A DNA stretch of 34,746 nt from Synechococcales cyanobacterium PMM_0082 (GTDB lineage Bacteria > Cyanobacteriota > Cyanobacteriia > Pseudanabaenales > Pseudanabaenaceae). Location: the NCBI GenBank assembly GCA_949127865.1, contig CASBQR010000205.1:1-34746 (forward strand), in the 5' to 3' direction. The notes beneath the pieces were generated by a model. The model was not told the DNA's origin and ran no database searches. It worked only from the letters and a program-made list of their open reading frames with translations. Position numbers and translations under genes: made by a program. Shown in pieces: positions 10,177-20,057 of this stretch (within the stretch, counting starts at the first letter, position 1; every line of letters begins with the position of its first letter).

Positions 10177-10716
10177 ATGGCTCATCCTCCAGTCATGTTA
10201 GTAGATGCCTATAACATTATTGGGGCATGGGCGAGTCTAAAAAAATGGCAAGAGCTAGGTGATTTTGATGCAGCACGCTCGGAATTAACCGACATCATGG
10301 CAAGCTTTAGCGCCTATCACGGATATCAAACTACTTTGGTATTTGATGCCTACAATACCCCAACTCCAGGGGTTACAGAAAAAATTACTAAAAACCTCAA
10401 GCTGTATTTTACCGATCATAAGCAAACGGCTGATACCTATATTGAAAGATACTGTGCAACTTTACATCGGCACCCTTTACGGCACCTTAAACGGATCATT
10501 GTAGTTACTTCTGATCGCCTGCAAAATTTAACAGCCACAGGATTTGGCGCAGAAATTCTATCAGCTTTAGCCCTAGAGCAAGAGGTAAATGCGACTTTCC
10601 GCTCAGTTTTGCATCGCCAGAAACCTCAAACTCAATCTGTAAAGCGATTGCTTAGTAGTGCGCTTGATGATACTACAAGGGAACGCCTAAAAAAAATGCG
10701 ACAGGAATTAGATTAA
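10177..10716 (+). CDS. NYN-domain RNase, YacP/Rae1 family
   Basis: YacP-like motifs VMLVDAYNIIGAW, LVFDAYNTP, KQTADTYIERY, IIVVTSDRLQ; 9 nt after the clpX stop. Confidence 0.85.
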   Translation: MAHPPVMLVDAYNIIGAWASLKKWQELGDFDAARSELTDIMASFSAYHGYQTTLVFDAYNTPTPGVTEKITKNLKLYFTDHKQTADTYIERYCATLHRHPLRHLKRIIVVTSDRLQNLTATGFGAEILSALALEQEVNATFRSVLHRQKPQTQSVKRLLSSALDDTTRERLKKMRQELD

Positions 10717-10787
10717 ATCAAAATGAGAATTGCTGTGGTTTGTAAAAGTTTTTAACCTCAATTACTCTTTACAGATTACCTTGTGAG

Positions 10788-11684
10788 TTAAGGAGCAGCT
10801 TTATCTCGATCTACAGGGAGAATGAGAGGACTAATCTGCCCATTACCTGTAATTACAACCTTAGAATTTGGTGACAGAGATAATTTTTCCGCAGCTTCAA
10901 TTGCCCGTAGTTGCAAAATCGCAGGAGTTAAGCCTTGACTCAAAATCTTTTGGGCATCAGATTGCCCCCGGGCTTCGATGCGCTTACGGTCTGCTTCTTG
11001 TTTTTCTTTGGCTAAAATAAATTCCATTTGAATATTTTCCTGTTCAGCTTTAAGCCTCTGTTCAATGGCAGCTTGAAGGGTATCAGGCACTTTAACATCT
11101 CTTAGTAATGCCTCGTCTACGATAAATCCGAGGGGAGTTATTTGTAATTGTAATTTTTCCCGTAATTGTAAGACGATTTCTGAGCGTTTGGTGGCATATA
11201 CGGCTTCGGCGTTGTATTTAGCGATGGTTTCACGAGCAATGGATCGAAATCTAGATACGACTATTTCCTGTTCATCTAAGCCAATATTTTGATACACACT
11301 TGGAGCTTTGGCTGGATCGAGTCGATATTGAATACTAACATCTATACCTAGGGCAAGTCCTTCTTTGGAGGTTGCGGAAATTTCTTCTTTAACATCCCTT
11401 AGGCGGGTGGAAAATTGAATAACATCAACAAAGGGATTAATGGTATGAATTCCAGGTGATAGGGAGCGATCGCTAACCTTACCTTGAAAATCTTCTACCC
11501 CCACTGCCCCTGCGGGAATGGTTACTAAAATCCTAGTAATGGCATTAATTCCAGCTAGTAGAGAGATTAAAAGGCTAACTGCCTTAACTATTAACTGAGC
11601 TGTGGGATTTTCAATAAGACGTTTACTATTAAAAAATACCAGTAATACCATCAATGTAGCGATCGCCGAAATTAGAAAAGCCAT
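10788..11684 (-). CDS. Prohibitin/SPFH-domain protein
   Basis: N-terminal TM, IPAGAVGVEDFQGKVSDRSLSPGIHTINPF, RLRDVKEEISATSKEGLALGIDVSIQYRLDP. Confidence 0.9.
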   Translation of the reverse strand: MAFLISAIATLMVLLVFFNSKRLIENPTAQLIVKAVSLLISLLAGINAITRILVTIPAGAVGVEDFQGKVSDRSLSPGIHTINPFVDVIQFSTRLRDVKEEISATSKEGLALGIDVSIQYRLDPAKAPSVYQNIGLDEQEIVVSRFRSIARETIAKYNAEAVYATKRSEIVLQLREKLQLQITPLGFIVDEALLRDVKVPDTLQAAIEQRLKAEQENIQMEFILAKEKQEADRKRIEARGQSDAQKILSQGLTPAILQLRAIEAAEKLSLSPNSKVVITGNGQISPLILPVDRDKAAP

Positions 11685-11707
11685 AGATATTGCCTCAGAT
11701 CATCTTG

Positions 11708-14044
11708 TTAAGAGCTCACAGTCAAAACTTTTTCTGGTTCGCAGCGGATCGGTAAAGATGCCCCACTAGGATCAACTTTTGCCGCAAAATCAGGATATTT
11801 AATCCGTCCGTGATTGCGTTCGCGCCAAACTTGAATAAATACGGGAGCTAGTTTTTCTAAATCCTCAGCAGTTAATTCTGAATCTGCTAGCTGTCCTTGA
11901 TCCCATCGGGATTTAAAGATTCGCATCATAATCGATACGGCATCTTCCAAAGTTGTATCGCTCCCAAGGGAACGCAAAGCGGCTTCACTAGCATCGGCTA
12001 ACATCACAATTCCAGTTTCACGGGACTGGGGAATCGGACCACTATAGCGAAAATGCTCTTCACATACCACTGGCGATCGCTGCTGTGCTTGATAGTAAAA
12101 ATAAGAAATCACAATTGTACCTTGATGCTCTGGGATAAAGGTTTGGAGCAAAGGTGGAAGTCTATATTTCTGAGCTAATCTAATCCCACCTGTAACATGT
12201 TCACGAATAATATCGGCACTAGCCCAAGGATCATTCAAGATTTCATGGGGATTAGCTTGCCCCATTTGATTTTCAATAAAATATTCAGGGCGAATAGTTT
12301 TACCAATATCATGATACAAAGTACCAGTCCGCACCAAGGCTGTATCTGCCCCTAGCTCTCTGGCTCCTGCTTCAGCTAAATTAGCGACAAATAAGGTGTG
12401 TTGAAAAGTCCCAGGTGCCTCTGTAACTAGTTTCCGTAATAGAGGACGATCTAAATTGGCTAACTCTGCAAGACGAATTGGCGTAATGGCATAACACAGT
12501 TGCTCTAGATAAGGTATCGCACCAAGGGCAATCATCGATGCTAACATCCCACTGGCGGCATACTGGAGGGCATTAATCGCTAAAACTAAAGGAGCGACAT
12601 TACCGACAAATAATGCTAAGGCAATATAGCTACCCGCTTGAATTAAAGCCACTACTATGCCGTTAATGGAGATGCGGGAGCGGGTATTAGGTCGATCAGT
12701 TAAAACTGCGCCCATGATTGCGCCTAAAACTACTGGCAAATAGGTAATTACCGTAGGACTAATAGCGATCGCCACTAAACCCGTCCCCAAACCAGTAGTT
12801 ACTGTTGCTAGTCTGGAACCATAGAAACTCCCCAAGATCATACCCATCGTGGCAAGGGGCATAAAAGCAATACTAGAATGACCTAAAACCACACAGGCGA
12901 TCGCCGAACTCATGGAAATTAAACTAATAGCCACTAGGTCTCTAACTTTAAGTTTTCCCACCTTAAAATTACGCTGGGAGCGATCGATAATTGCCAGCTT
13001 AAAAACCAGCATTGAGCCAGCTACAGCCAAACTAGTAAATACTATTGCCACAAAATTTAAGCGGCGTTGCGTCAGCCCCAGTTGATCTAAATATGCAAAT
13101 TCTTTTACCGTGATTTCCTGCCCCGCTTTCACAATAATCTCCCCTGCTTGAATTGTGACTGGCTGAGGCTGAAAGGACTCCACAACCCTAGCAATTTTTT
13201 CTCTGGTTGCCATATAGTCAGGCTCAAGATTGGCAATTACTACCGCATCTATTAGTTCAATCACCAATATTTTTTGAATGGGATCTTCGGGTAGGTACTT
13301 GGAGTTCTTAATCCGATATTGCTTAATTTCATCGGGTAACCCAGCAATAATCCCAGAAGCTAAGACATCTTCTAAGGTTTTACGCGCGGCACTTTTACTA
13401 GCTTCCCATTCTGCTTGACTTAGATTGAGAAGACGTTGACGGAATAACTCGGGTGATTGGGATATTTCTTGGTACGCTAATTGATATTTTTGCCTAGCTT
13501 TAGCTATTTGATCAAGTAGAGATTTATATGCTGAAGCTGATAATTTAGATTTTTGCGCTAAAAGCTCTTGGGCTAATTCTTTTCTAGGTCTTAGGGCAGG
13601 TGGGTTGGTAGTTTTTTGTTGCAAGCTTTGCCACTCTGCATCTGATAGCATTCGTAGCTGTAACTGGGCAGGATACGATAGTAAGTTAGTGTAAGGTAAG
13701 TTTCCTGCTAGATTAATTAGGCGATCGCCTGAAGTCAATAAATCCTCTAAATGCTGCATTGCCTTTAGATTTAAACCAGAATCTAGCCGATAGACTTGAG
13801 GGACTTCCTGCTTTAAGCGTTCCTTAGCAAGGCGAGATGCCTCAACATCATTAATGACAATGGACTTCGGTGATTTAATATCAGTTGTTACAAATTCACC
13901 AACTTTAATCTGAGGTTCCCAATAAAATGGGCTACCAATTGTGACCGTAAGACAAACGAAAGTAGTACCTATAGTTACTCTGCGGAGCCATTGACTCGAA
14001 GGACAGCAGAGTAAGCGGGTAATAAAATTAGGGGAAACACCCAT
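11708..14044 (-). CDS. 7TM-HD-family cyclic-di-AMP phosphodiesterase (PgpH-like)
   Basis: Extracellular 7TMR-HDED region, multiple TM helices, C-terminal HD domain (GTFQHTLFVANLAEAGARELGADTALVRTGTLYHDIGKTIRPEYFIENQ). Confidence 0.9.
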   Translation of the reverse strand: MGVSPNFITRLLCCPSSQWLRRVTIGTTFVCLTVTIGSPFYWEPQIKVGEFVTTDIKSPKSIVINDVEASRLAKERLKQEVPQVYRLDSGLNLKAMQHLEDLLTSGDRLINLAGNLPYTNLLSYPAQLQLRMLSDAEWQSLQQKTTNPPALRPRKELAQELLAQKSKLSASAYKSLLDQIAKARQKYQLAYQEISQSPELFRQRLLNLSQAEWEASKSAARKTLEDVLASGIIAGLPDEIKQYRIKNSKYLPEDPIQKILVIELIDAVVIANLEPDYMATREKIARVVESFQPQPVTIQAGEIIVKAGQEITVKEFAYLDQLGLTQRRLNFVAIVFTSLAVAGSMLVFKLAIIDRSQRNFKVGKLKVRDLVAISLISMSSAIACVVLGHSSIAFMPLATMGMILGSFYGSRLATVTTGLGTGLVAIAISPTVITYLPVVLGAIMGAVLTDRPNTRSRISINGIVVALIQAGSYIALALFVGNVAPLVLAINALQYAASGMLASMIALGAIPYLEQLCYAITPIRLAELANLDRPLLRKLVTEAPGTFQHTLFVANLAEAGARELGADTALVRTGTLYHDIGKTIRPEYFIENQMGQANPHEILNDPWASADIIREHVTGGIRLAQKYRLPPLLQTFIPEHQGTIVISYFYYQAQQRSPVVCEEHFRYSGPIPQSRETGIVMLADASEAALRSLGSDTTLEDAVSIMMRIFKSRWDQGQLADSELTAEDLEKLAPVFIQVWRERNHGRIKYPDFAAKVDPSGASLPIRCEPEKVLTVSS

Positions 14045-14083
14045 ATTTTCTTATAAACCTTAAAATCAGGTTACAAATTGAAA

Positions 14084-14549
14084 GAAGAGTAGGACATAAG
14101 CCGGGTTCTGTTTATGAAATATTTGAACTTTTCATAGGTAGCTATCTATCTAGGATGGCTGTTACCAACCACCTCAAGCGGCACACGCTAACTAAAATCG
14201 CTATGGAGCCAAACTAGTTAACAACGGAAAAGCCGATCAGAATCAATCATGACTTATTCCTCTCGCCTTGCTTCTAACTGGGGTTTACCGAGCCAGAGCC
14301 TCTCGACCCTGCTGGTGCGCTCTTAACACACCTTTGCACCCTTACCTTTAATAATGTAACTAAATAACTAACCAATGGGTTCACGGTCACTGATAAATTC
14401 TCAGTCATATTAATTAAAGGCGGTATCTTTCTGTGGCACTTTCCTCGCGATCGCTCGCACTGGGCATTACCCAGCAGTTTGATTCTGCAGAAGCCCGGAC
14501 TTTCCTCAGAGACTTTTTAGATCTCCGCAACCACCTACGCCTACTCCTC
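14084..14549 (-). ncRNA. rnpB: RNase P RNA (bacterial type A)
   Basis: Minus strand has GAGGAAAGTCCGGGCTTC, GTGCCACAGAAA and terminal ACAGAACCCGGCTTATG; the ends pair as a P1 helix (GAGGAGTAGG with CCTACTCTTC). Confidence 0.95.
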
Positions 14550-14582
14550 TATTTCTATATTAACTAAAATTCATCAAAGAAT

Positions 14583-15647
14583 TTAAAGAACTATACCCTT
14601 TGTGATTTCAATTGGCTTCATAAAGTACATTTGCACTAGCTCCCAGCCATTACCAATATAGTAGGGAAGCTTTTGCATAAATTTAAGAGGCTTGGGCAGG
14701 CTAGAACTCGCAACTTTACTAAGAACTGCATTATTTTCTACACATTTCTCTAGGTGTGTCCAAAATTTAGGATTTTCCAGATCTAAAATCACAGGGAAAG
14801 CTTTAGCAGCATCTCGATTTGTATCGATAAGGACGGAATGCACATATTCCTTGGTATTTAAGCCAATGGCTTCATAAAACTCAGAACGATTACAAATATC
14901 ATTCAAATACATCGTCGCAAGCACTGAGAGCAAGAAAAACCTGCACCATAGCTTGGCTTTCCAATCGTTTAAGAACTGAGGTTGGCTCTTTAATAACAAA
15001 TTGCAAAAATCGCCATGACGGCTTTCATCTTGACACCAGCTTTCAAAAAATTTAAATATTGGATAAATTTGATGTTCGGGATTGGCATCTAGATGTTGAA
15101 AGATTTTAATATAACGCCAGTAGCCAATTTTTTCAGATAGGTAGGTGGCGTAAAAAATAAACTTGGGTTTGAAGTAAACATAGTTTTTAGTCTGAGACAT
15201 ATTGGATAAGTCCAAGGTCATATTAAAGTCTTGCATCGCCTTATTCAAAAAGCCCGCATGACGTGCCTCATCTCGACTCATTAGGGAGAAAATCTCGGCA
15301 ACTAAAGGATTTTTTTCCTTCATTTTGACCGCAATTTCTTTGTAAAGTAGAAACCCCGAAAATTCTGAAGTGCAAGAACCTTCTAAAAAGTTACGGAAAA
15401 TTTCTTTAATGCGATCGCTTAAATGATCCCAAGACTGGTTGAAATCTTGATCTCTTTGGAAATGCCGACGATTGTAATCAGCTTTGAATTCTTGGAGAAT
15501 TGCCTCAAAATCAGCTTTAGTATCGGTAATATCCATACTCGCCATTTCCGCAAAATCTGTGGTGTAGAAACGAGGGGTGAGGATTGTTTCTTTACGTTCC
15601 GCTTGAACTTTATTATGAATTTGATTTTTAGAAGGAGAAGCTACCAT
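14583..15647 (-). CDS. acsF: Mg-protoporphyrin IX monomethyl ester (oxidative) cyclase
   Basis: Diiron motifs (SRDEARHAGFLN, ESWCQDESRHGDF) and N-terminal LTPRFYTTDFAEMA. Confidence 0.95.
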   Translation of the reverse strand: MVASPSKNQIHNKVQAERKETILTPRFYTTDFAEMASMDITDTKADFEAILQEFKADYNRRHFQRDQDFNQSWDHLSDRIKEIFRNFLEGSCTSEFSGFLLYKEIAVKMKEKNPLVAEIFSLMSRDEARHAGFLNKAMQDFNMTLDLSNMSQTKNYVYFKPKFIFYATYLSEKIGYWRYIKIFQHLDANPEHQIYPIFKFFESWCQDESRHGDFCNLLLKSQPQFLNDWKAKLWCRFFLLSVLATMYLNDICNRSEFYEAIGLNTKEYVHSVLIDTNRDAAKAFPVILDLENPKFWTHLEKCVENNAVLSKVASSSLPKPLKFMQKLPYYIGNGWELVQMYFMKPIEITKGIVL

Positions 15648-15742
15648 ATCTATAAAATACTTAACTAAAATACTATTGCCTATGATAGCTCTTAGCTCAT
15701 GAGGATTTCCTCTAGTATTAAGAAGGATTAAGCGTTTTTAAG

Positions 15743-16060
15743 CTAGTTTAATGATCTGGTGACCCACTGCAAATAACTAGAACTACAAGCGATCGCAGGT
15801 ATAGCTATAATTTCAGGCTCACTATAGGGATGAACTGAACGTAACTTACTTTCTAAGGCTTGGTAGTGATTAGCTAATGTTTTGATCAGCAATAATTGTT
15901 CTGACTCTACACAGAGCTGACCTTCCCAAATATAGGTAGAAGTTAGATCGGGAATAACTTGGACACAAGCTGCTAATTTTTCCTCTACCACAATTTTGGC
16001 AATTTCAAGGGCGACCGCCCGACTAGAAACCGTAGTCATAACGATAATTAGTTCATCCAT
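15743..16060 (-). CDS. cutA: Divalent cation tolerance protein CutA
   Basis: VMTTVSSRAVALEIAKIVVEEKLAACVQVIP...YIWEG...E.QLLLIKT...HPYSEPEIIAIP. Confidence 0.95.
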   Translation of the reverse strand: MDELIIVMTTVSSRAVALEIAKIVVEEKLAACVQVIPDLTSTYIWEGQLCVESEQLLLIKTLANHYQALESKLRSVHPYSEPEIIAIPAIACSSSYLQWVTRSLN

Positions 16061-16085
16061 GGCGATCTCAGTCTAAAAGCAAGAT

Positions 16086-16766
16086 CTAAGAAATAACTGC
16101 AGGTTTAGCTTGCTTTTCTCGTTTTTTGCGCTCTGCTTCTACCATATCTTCCATCATCTGCCGATTTTGTTGAACTTTCTCTAGGTTAGAACGATACAGA
16201 TCTAAATCTTTAATTAAACGCTCTGAGCTAATTTTTAAGGTATCACCAACTTGGGAAATTAAAACTTGACGTTGATCCTTATCTTCAATGGCTGCGGGTG
16301 TAGCTATTTCTAAAAGGGTAAATATACCTACGGCAAATAGTCGACTGTACTTAAACTTGGGATTAGTAGCGATCGCTTGGAGTTGTCCAGTCAATATATT
16401 TAAGTCGTTATTAGGTTCTAAATTTATTAATAGTCCTTTTACTTGATCGGGAAATTTTATAGCTAAATCAGTTAGAGCCGTACTTTCGGTACGAATTTGC
16501 TCAGGATTCAGTAATACAGATTGACACAATCCCTTGAATATAGACTCTAAGTCAGGATCAGGATGGTAGCCCGCCATGAAGCGATCAAAAGCCGTCGCTA
16601 CCCCCAAGGCAAAAACCGAGTCGTAACTAAAATTTTGACTGACACTCAGTAAATGGATTTCTACTAAAAGTTCATCAATAACTCGGCGATAGATGGAGTT
16701 TATGGGCTTGGGGAAAGAGTTATAAAAATCATGTTTGGCATCAGCCACAGTACGAACATTATTCAC
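16086..16766 (-). CDS. thf1: Photosystem II biogenesis protein Psb29/Thf1
   Basis: VADAKHDFYNSFPKPINSIYRRVIDELLVEIHLLSVSQNFSYDSVFALGVATAFDRFMAGY. Confidence 0.95.
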   Translation of the reverse strand: MNNVRTVADAKHDFYNSFPKPINSIYRRVIDELLVEIHLLSVSQNFSYDSVFALGVATAFDRFMAGYHPDPDLESIFKGLCQSVLLNPEQIRTESTALTDLAIKFPDQVKGLLINLEPNNDLNILTGQLQAIATNPKFKYSRLFAVGIFTLLEIATPAAIEDKDQRQVLISQVGDTLKISSERLIKDLDLYRSNLEKVQQNRQMMEDMVEAERKKREKQAKPAVIS

Positions 16767-16833
16767 GATAAAGCTAGAACCTAAATATATATTAATTTAC
16801 CTATCATCCCATGTTAAGAAATTTAGCCAAGTG

Positions 16834-19029
16834 CTATTTTTCTACAGGCGATTTCTCCTCTCCATAATAGCTACTCATATAGTAGTAATAGTTATAGCTA
16901 TAGGAGTTATTTTCAGGCGTAACCCCATTTATCACTAGTCCCAATACATTTTGCTCTGATTGCTCAAGTATGCGCTTGGTGTAACTAAAACTACCAGAAT
17001 CAGCAACTTCGGGTCTAACTACCAACAATATGCCATTGCCAATTTTACCTAAAATTGAGGCATCGGCGGCTACGGTTACAGGTGGCGAGTCTAAAATCAC
17101 CAAATCATATTCATGGGTTGCCATTTCTACTAAATCAGCCATGCGCTTTGATTGGATTAAAGTCACGGGGTTAGGCGGAATTGGTCCAGATGTAACTAGA
17201 TCAATATATTCACCTTGGGGTTGGATTGCCTCGCTTAAAGTTGTTTGATTAGTGAGGACATTGCTAAGTCCAATCTTATTACTTTCAACTTTCCAAACCT
17301 TTTGTTGTGAGGGCTTACGCATATCCACATCGATCAACAGTACTCTTTTACCCAAATCTGCCATTGTTAGTGCTAGGTTTGCCGCCGTAGTTGATTTGCC
17401 TTCTTGGGGAACAGAACTAGTAACTACAATTACCTTGAGTTTATTATCTGAGTTTGAGAACTGTAGGTTGGTTTGCAAAATCCGAAATGCTTCGGTAATC
17501 GGCGATCGCGGTGCATCTCTGACAATTAGTTGAGAAGCTGTAGTGGCGATCGCACTACTTGGTAGTTCGGCTGAACTTTTACGAGATCTGGCATAGTAAT
17601 TACTTTTCCGAGAACTAGTGTGATTGAAATCTGGAATAATTCCCAGAATTGGGTAACCTGCTAAATCTTTGATTTCATCGATGGTTCTAATCCTGCGATC
17701 AAGACTTTCTAAGATCGCCACAAGAATACCTGCTAGGACTGCACCCAATATAATCGCTCCCGCAACAGTGGTAGTTTTCTTAGGAAAAACCCGATCATTT
17801 GCATCTGGAATTAAAGCAGGAGCAATAACTCGGACATTTCCAATAGTTTGATTCTCGGCAATTCTGACACTTTGTAATCGGGTTAATAGAATTTCATAGG
17901 TGGACTGAGCTACCTTTAACTCCCGCTCAAGGACTCTTTGCTGTTGTTCTAGTTTTGGTAATATGGCGGTACGGTCTTGATAGGTTAGTAAAATTTGAGA
18001 TAGACTTGCAAGCCTGGCATTTAAGCCTAATCTTTCAGTCTCTAACTTCACAAACTGATTGACTAAATCTTGCTGAGAAACATTTATCTGGGAGGCTTGA
18101 GCTCTTCCTTGCAATTTAACTGCCATTTCTTGACCAACTCTTTGTTCTAAGAGATTTGACAATGATAATTGCTTTTGTTTTAAGTCTAATATGACTGGGC
18201 TTGCATCTTGATAGCGAGTTCTCTCTACTGCTATCTTTTGTCCAACTTGTTGTAATTCGCCCAAAACCTGCTGAATTGATGGTGAACCCCATAGAAACGC
18301 TGACTCTGAGTCCATTCCTATGGATTGTTGTAAACTTTGAGATTGCACCGTGATACTGGAAATTTCGGATTTGGTGGCAGATATTTGACTACCTAGGGTA
18401 TCTAATATGCTGACAGATGATGCAGCCTCAGTGGGGAGATCAATAATTTGATTAGACTCTTTAAATTGCCGTAGAGATAACTCTGCTTTCTTTACAGTCT
18501 CTTCAACCTTAGGTAATTGATTCTCAATAAAGATTCGAGCAGCTTGAGATTCTTGACGATTATTACTAATATCATTCTCAATGTATATATCAAATAGCTT
18601 ATTAACTATAGCGGCAGCTTTGACTCGATCGGTATTCCTAAAAGTTATATTCAAAACATCGGTCTTAGGGCTATTTGCCACACTGAGTCCTTTGGCAAAA
18701 TTAACATGCTCTACTTTCTTTCCTTCCTTATCCTTGAGATTGAGTTCGTTAATAACTTTTTGCCCAACAGGCTCAGACTGAATAACCTCGATTTCATTTC
18801 TGACAGGGCTACTGCCCGATCCAAGGGATTCTAGTTGTCCACCCAGAACATCACCTATGGAAGTAGCCGCTTGATTACTGCGCTTAAGGAGTAACTGCCC
18901 ACTTGCTTCATAAATGGGGGTTGCAAGCGTTACATAAACGATAGAAGAAGTAACTACTGAACCAAATACGGCAATCACCCACCACTTACGACGATAAGCA
19001 ATTTGTAAATATTTTTGAATTTCATCCAT
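16834..19029 (-). CDS. Polysaccharide co-polymerase / bacterial tyrosine autokinase (Wzc-like)
   Basis: Wzz N-terminus, coiled coil, Walker A SSVPQEGKSTTAANLA, Walker A' LLIDVDMRKP, Walker B LVILDSPP, C-terminal tyrosine cluster YSYNYYYYMSSYYGEE. Confidence 0.93.
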   Translation of the reverse strand: MDEIQKYLQIAYRRKWWVIAVFGSVVTSSIVYVTLATPIYEASGQLLLKRSNQAATSIGDVLGGQLESLGSGSSPVRNEIEVIQSEPVGQKVINELNLKDKEGKKVEHVNFAKGLSVANSPKTDVLNITFRNTDRVKAAAIVNKLFDIYIENDISNNRQESQAARIFIENQLPKVEETVKKAELSLRQFKESNQIIDLPTEAASSVSILDTLGSQISATKSEISSITVQSQSLQQSIGMDSESAFLWGSPSIQQVLGELQQVGQKIAVERTRYQDASPVILDLKQKQLSLSNLLEQRVGQEMAVKLQGRAQASQINVSQQDLVNQFVKLETERLGLNARLASLSQILLTYQDRTAILPKLEQQQRVLERELKVAQSTYEILLTRLQSVRIAENQTIGNVRVIAPALIPDANDRVFPKKTTTVAGAIILGAVLAGILVAILESLDRRIRTIDEIKDLAGYPILGIIPDFNHTSSRKSNYYARSRKSSAELPSSAIATTASQLIVRDAPRSPITEAFRILQTNLQFSNSDNKLKVIVVTSSVPQEGKSTTAANLALTMADLGKRVLLIDVDMRKPSQQKVWKVESNKIGLSNVLTNQTTLSEAIQPQGEYIDLVTSGPIPPNPVTLIQSKRMADLVEMATHEYDLVILDSPPVTVAADASILGKIGNGILLVVRPEVADSGSFSYTKRILEQSEQNVLGLVINGVTPENNSYSYNYYYYMSSYYGEEKSPVEK

Positions 19030-19268
19030 ATGTGTTACGGCTTATATAGATATAGGTTAAGTGTTATGACTTGTATTTATCAATAATAACGACTACTAAT
19101 ATAGTCTATTCCCATTGATGCAGATCTTAATTTCTATAAGTAAAGAATCAGATTTATTATGTCTAATTTTGTTGGTAGCATTATAAGCCTTAGATTGCTT
19201 TTATCACAAATCACTAAAAACTATTTAAGCGATCGCTACACAAGAAATAAAGAGAAATCCTCTTGGTT

Positions 19269-19297
19269 TACAATCTCATAGTTGGGTTGAGATTGTA
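19269..19297. promoter_or_regulatory. Perfect 10-bp inverted repeat upstream of leuD
   Basis: TACAATCTCA-tagttgggt-TGAGATTGTA, ending 43 nt before the leuD ATG and abutting a -10-like TACTAT. Confidence 0.5.
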
Positions 19298-19340
19298 CTA
19301 TAGAAGTACCACTCAATTAAAAGTTAAATAAAACAAAACT

Positions 19341-19889
19341 ATGAGCAAAGTTATCCAAGGGCTAGTATTTGTTGTAGATAATAATATTGATACAGACCAG
19401 ATTATTCCTGCTGAATATTTAACCTTGGTACCTTCAAAGCCTGATGAGTATGAAAAGCTTGGGAGCTACGCTATGATTGGTCTTCCTGATCGCTTTGGTA
19501 AATTTATGACGGAAGGGGCAACTAAAACCCAGTATCCAATTATTATTGCGGGTGAAAATTTTGGCTGTGGATCTTCCCGTGAACATGCTCCCATTGCTTT
19601 GGGTGCCTCTGGGGTAGAAGTAGTAGTGGCACAATCATACGCTCGGATATTTTTTAGAAATAGTACTGCTACAGGTGAGCTTTATCCTTGGGAATCGGTC
19701 GAAAAACTTTGCGATCGCTTTGTAACTGGACAAACGGCAACTCTAGACTTTGACAACAATCAAATTACCAATGACACCACAGGTGAAGTTTTTCTGCTAA
19801 AACCCCTCGGGGAAGTTGCTCCAGTGATAGACGCAGGTGGATTATTTGCCTACGCGCGTCTAACAGGAATGATTCCCACAAAAAGCTAA
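19341..19889 (+). CDS. leuD: 3-isopropylmalate dehydratase small subunit
   Basis: [44 protein letters not shown]. Confidence 0.93.
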   Translation: MSKVIQGLVFVVDNNIDTDQIIPAEYLTLVPSKPDEYEKLGSYAMIGLPDRFGKFMTEGATKTQYPIIIAGENFGCGSSREHAPIALGASGVEVVVAQSYARIFFRNSTATGELYPWESVEKLCDRFVTGQTATLDFDNNQITNDTTGEVFLLKPLGEVAPVIDAGGLFAYARLTGMIPTKS

Positions 19890-19891
19890 TA

Positions 19892-20029
19892 ATGCATAAA
19901 GGTAATAAATCTAGTCTCCCCACTAAAACCTGTGTGACCTGTGGCTTACCTTTTACCTGGCGTAAAAAATGGGAGAGATGTTGGGATGAGGTTAAATATT
20001 GTAGCGATCGCTGTCGAAGGCAAAAATGA
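19892..20029 (+). CDS. DUF2256-type Cys-rich small protein (45 aa)
   Basis: [45 protein letters not shown]; not in the supplied ORF track; two CxxC-like pairs; starts just after the leuD stop. Confidence 0.85.
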   Translation: MHKGNKSSLPTKTCVTCGLPFTWRKKWERCWDEVKYCSDRCRRQK

Positions 20030-20057
20030 TTAACTTTAATCGAATTGGTAAAAGTAT

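Noticed and set aside
17030-17851. Several plus-strand ORFs antisense to the tyrosine kinase gene
   Set aside because: Shadow ORFs with no recognisable domain; the kinase frame is unambiguous
19160-19282. 40-aa plus-strand ORF MSNFVGSIISLRLLLSQITKNYLSDRYTRNKEKSSWFTIS
   Set aside because: No RBS or recognisable family, runs through a HIP1 site and the leuD inverted repeat; probably chance
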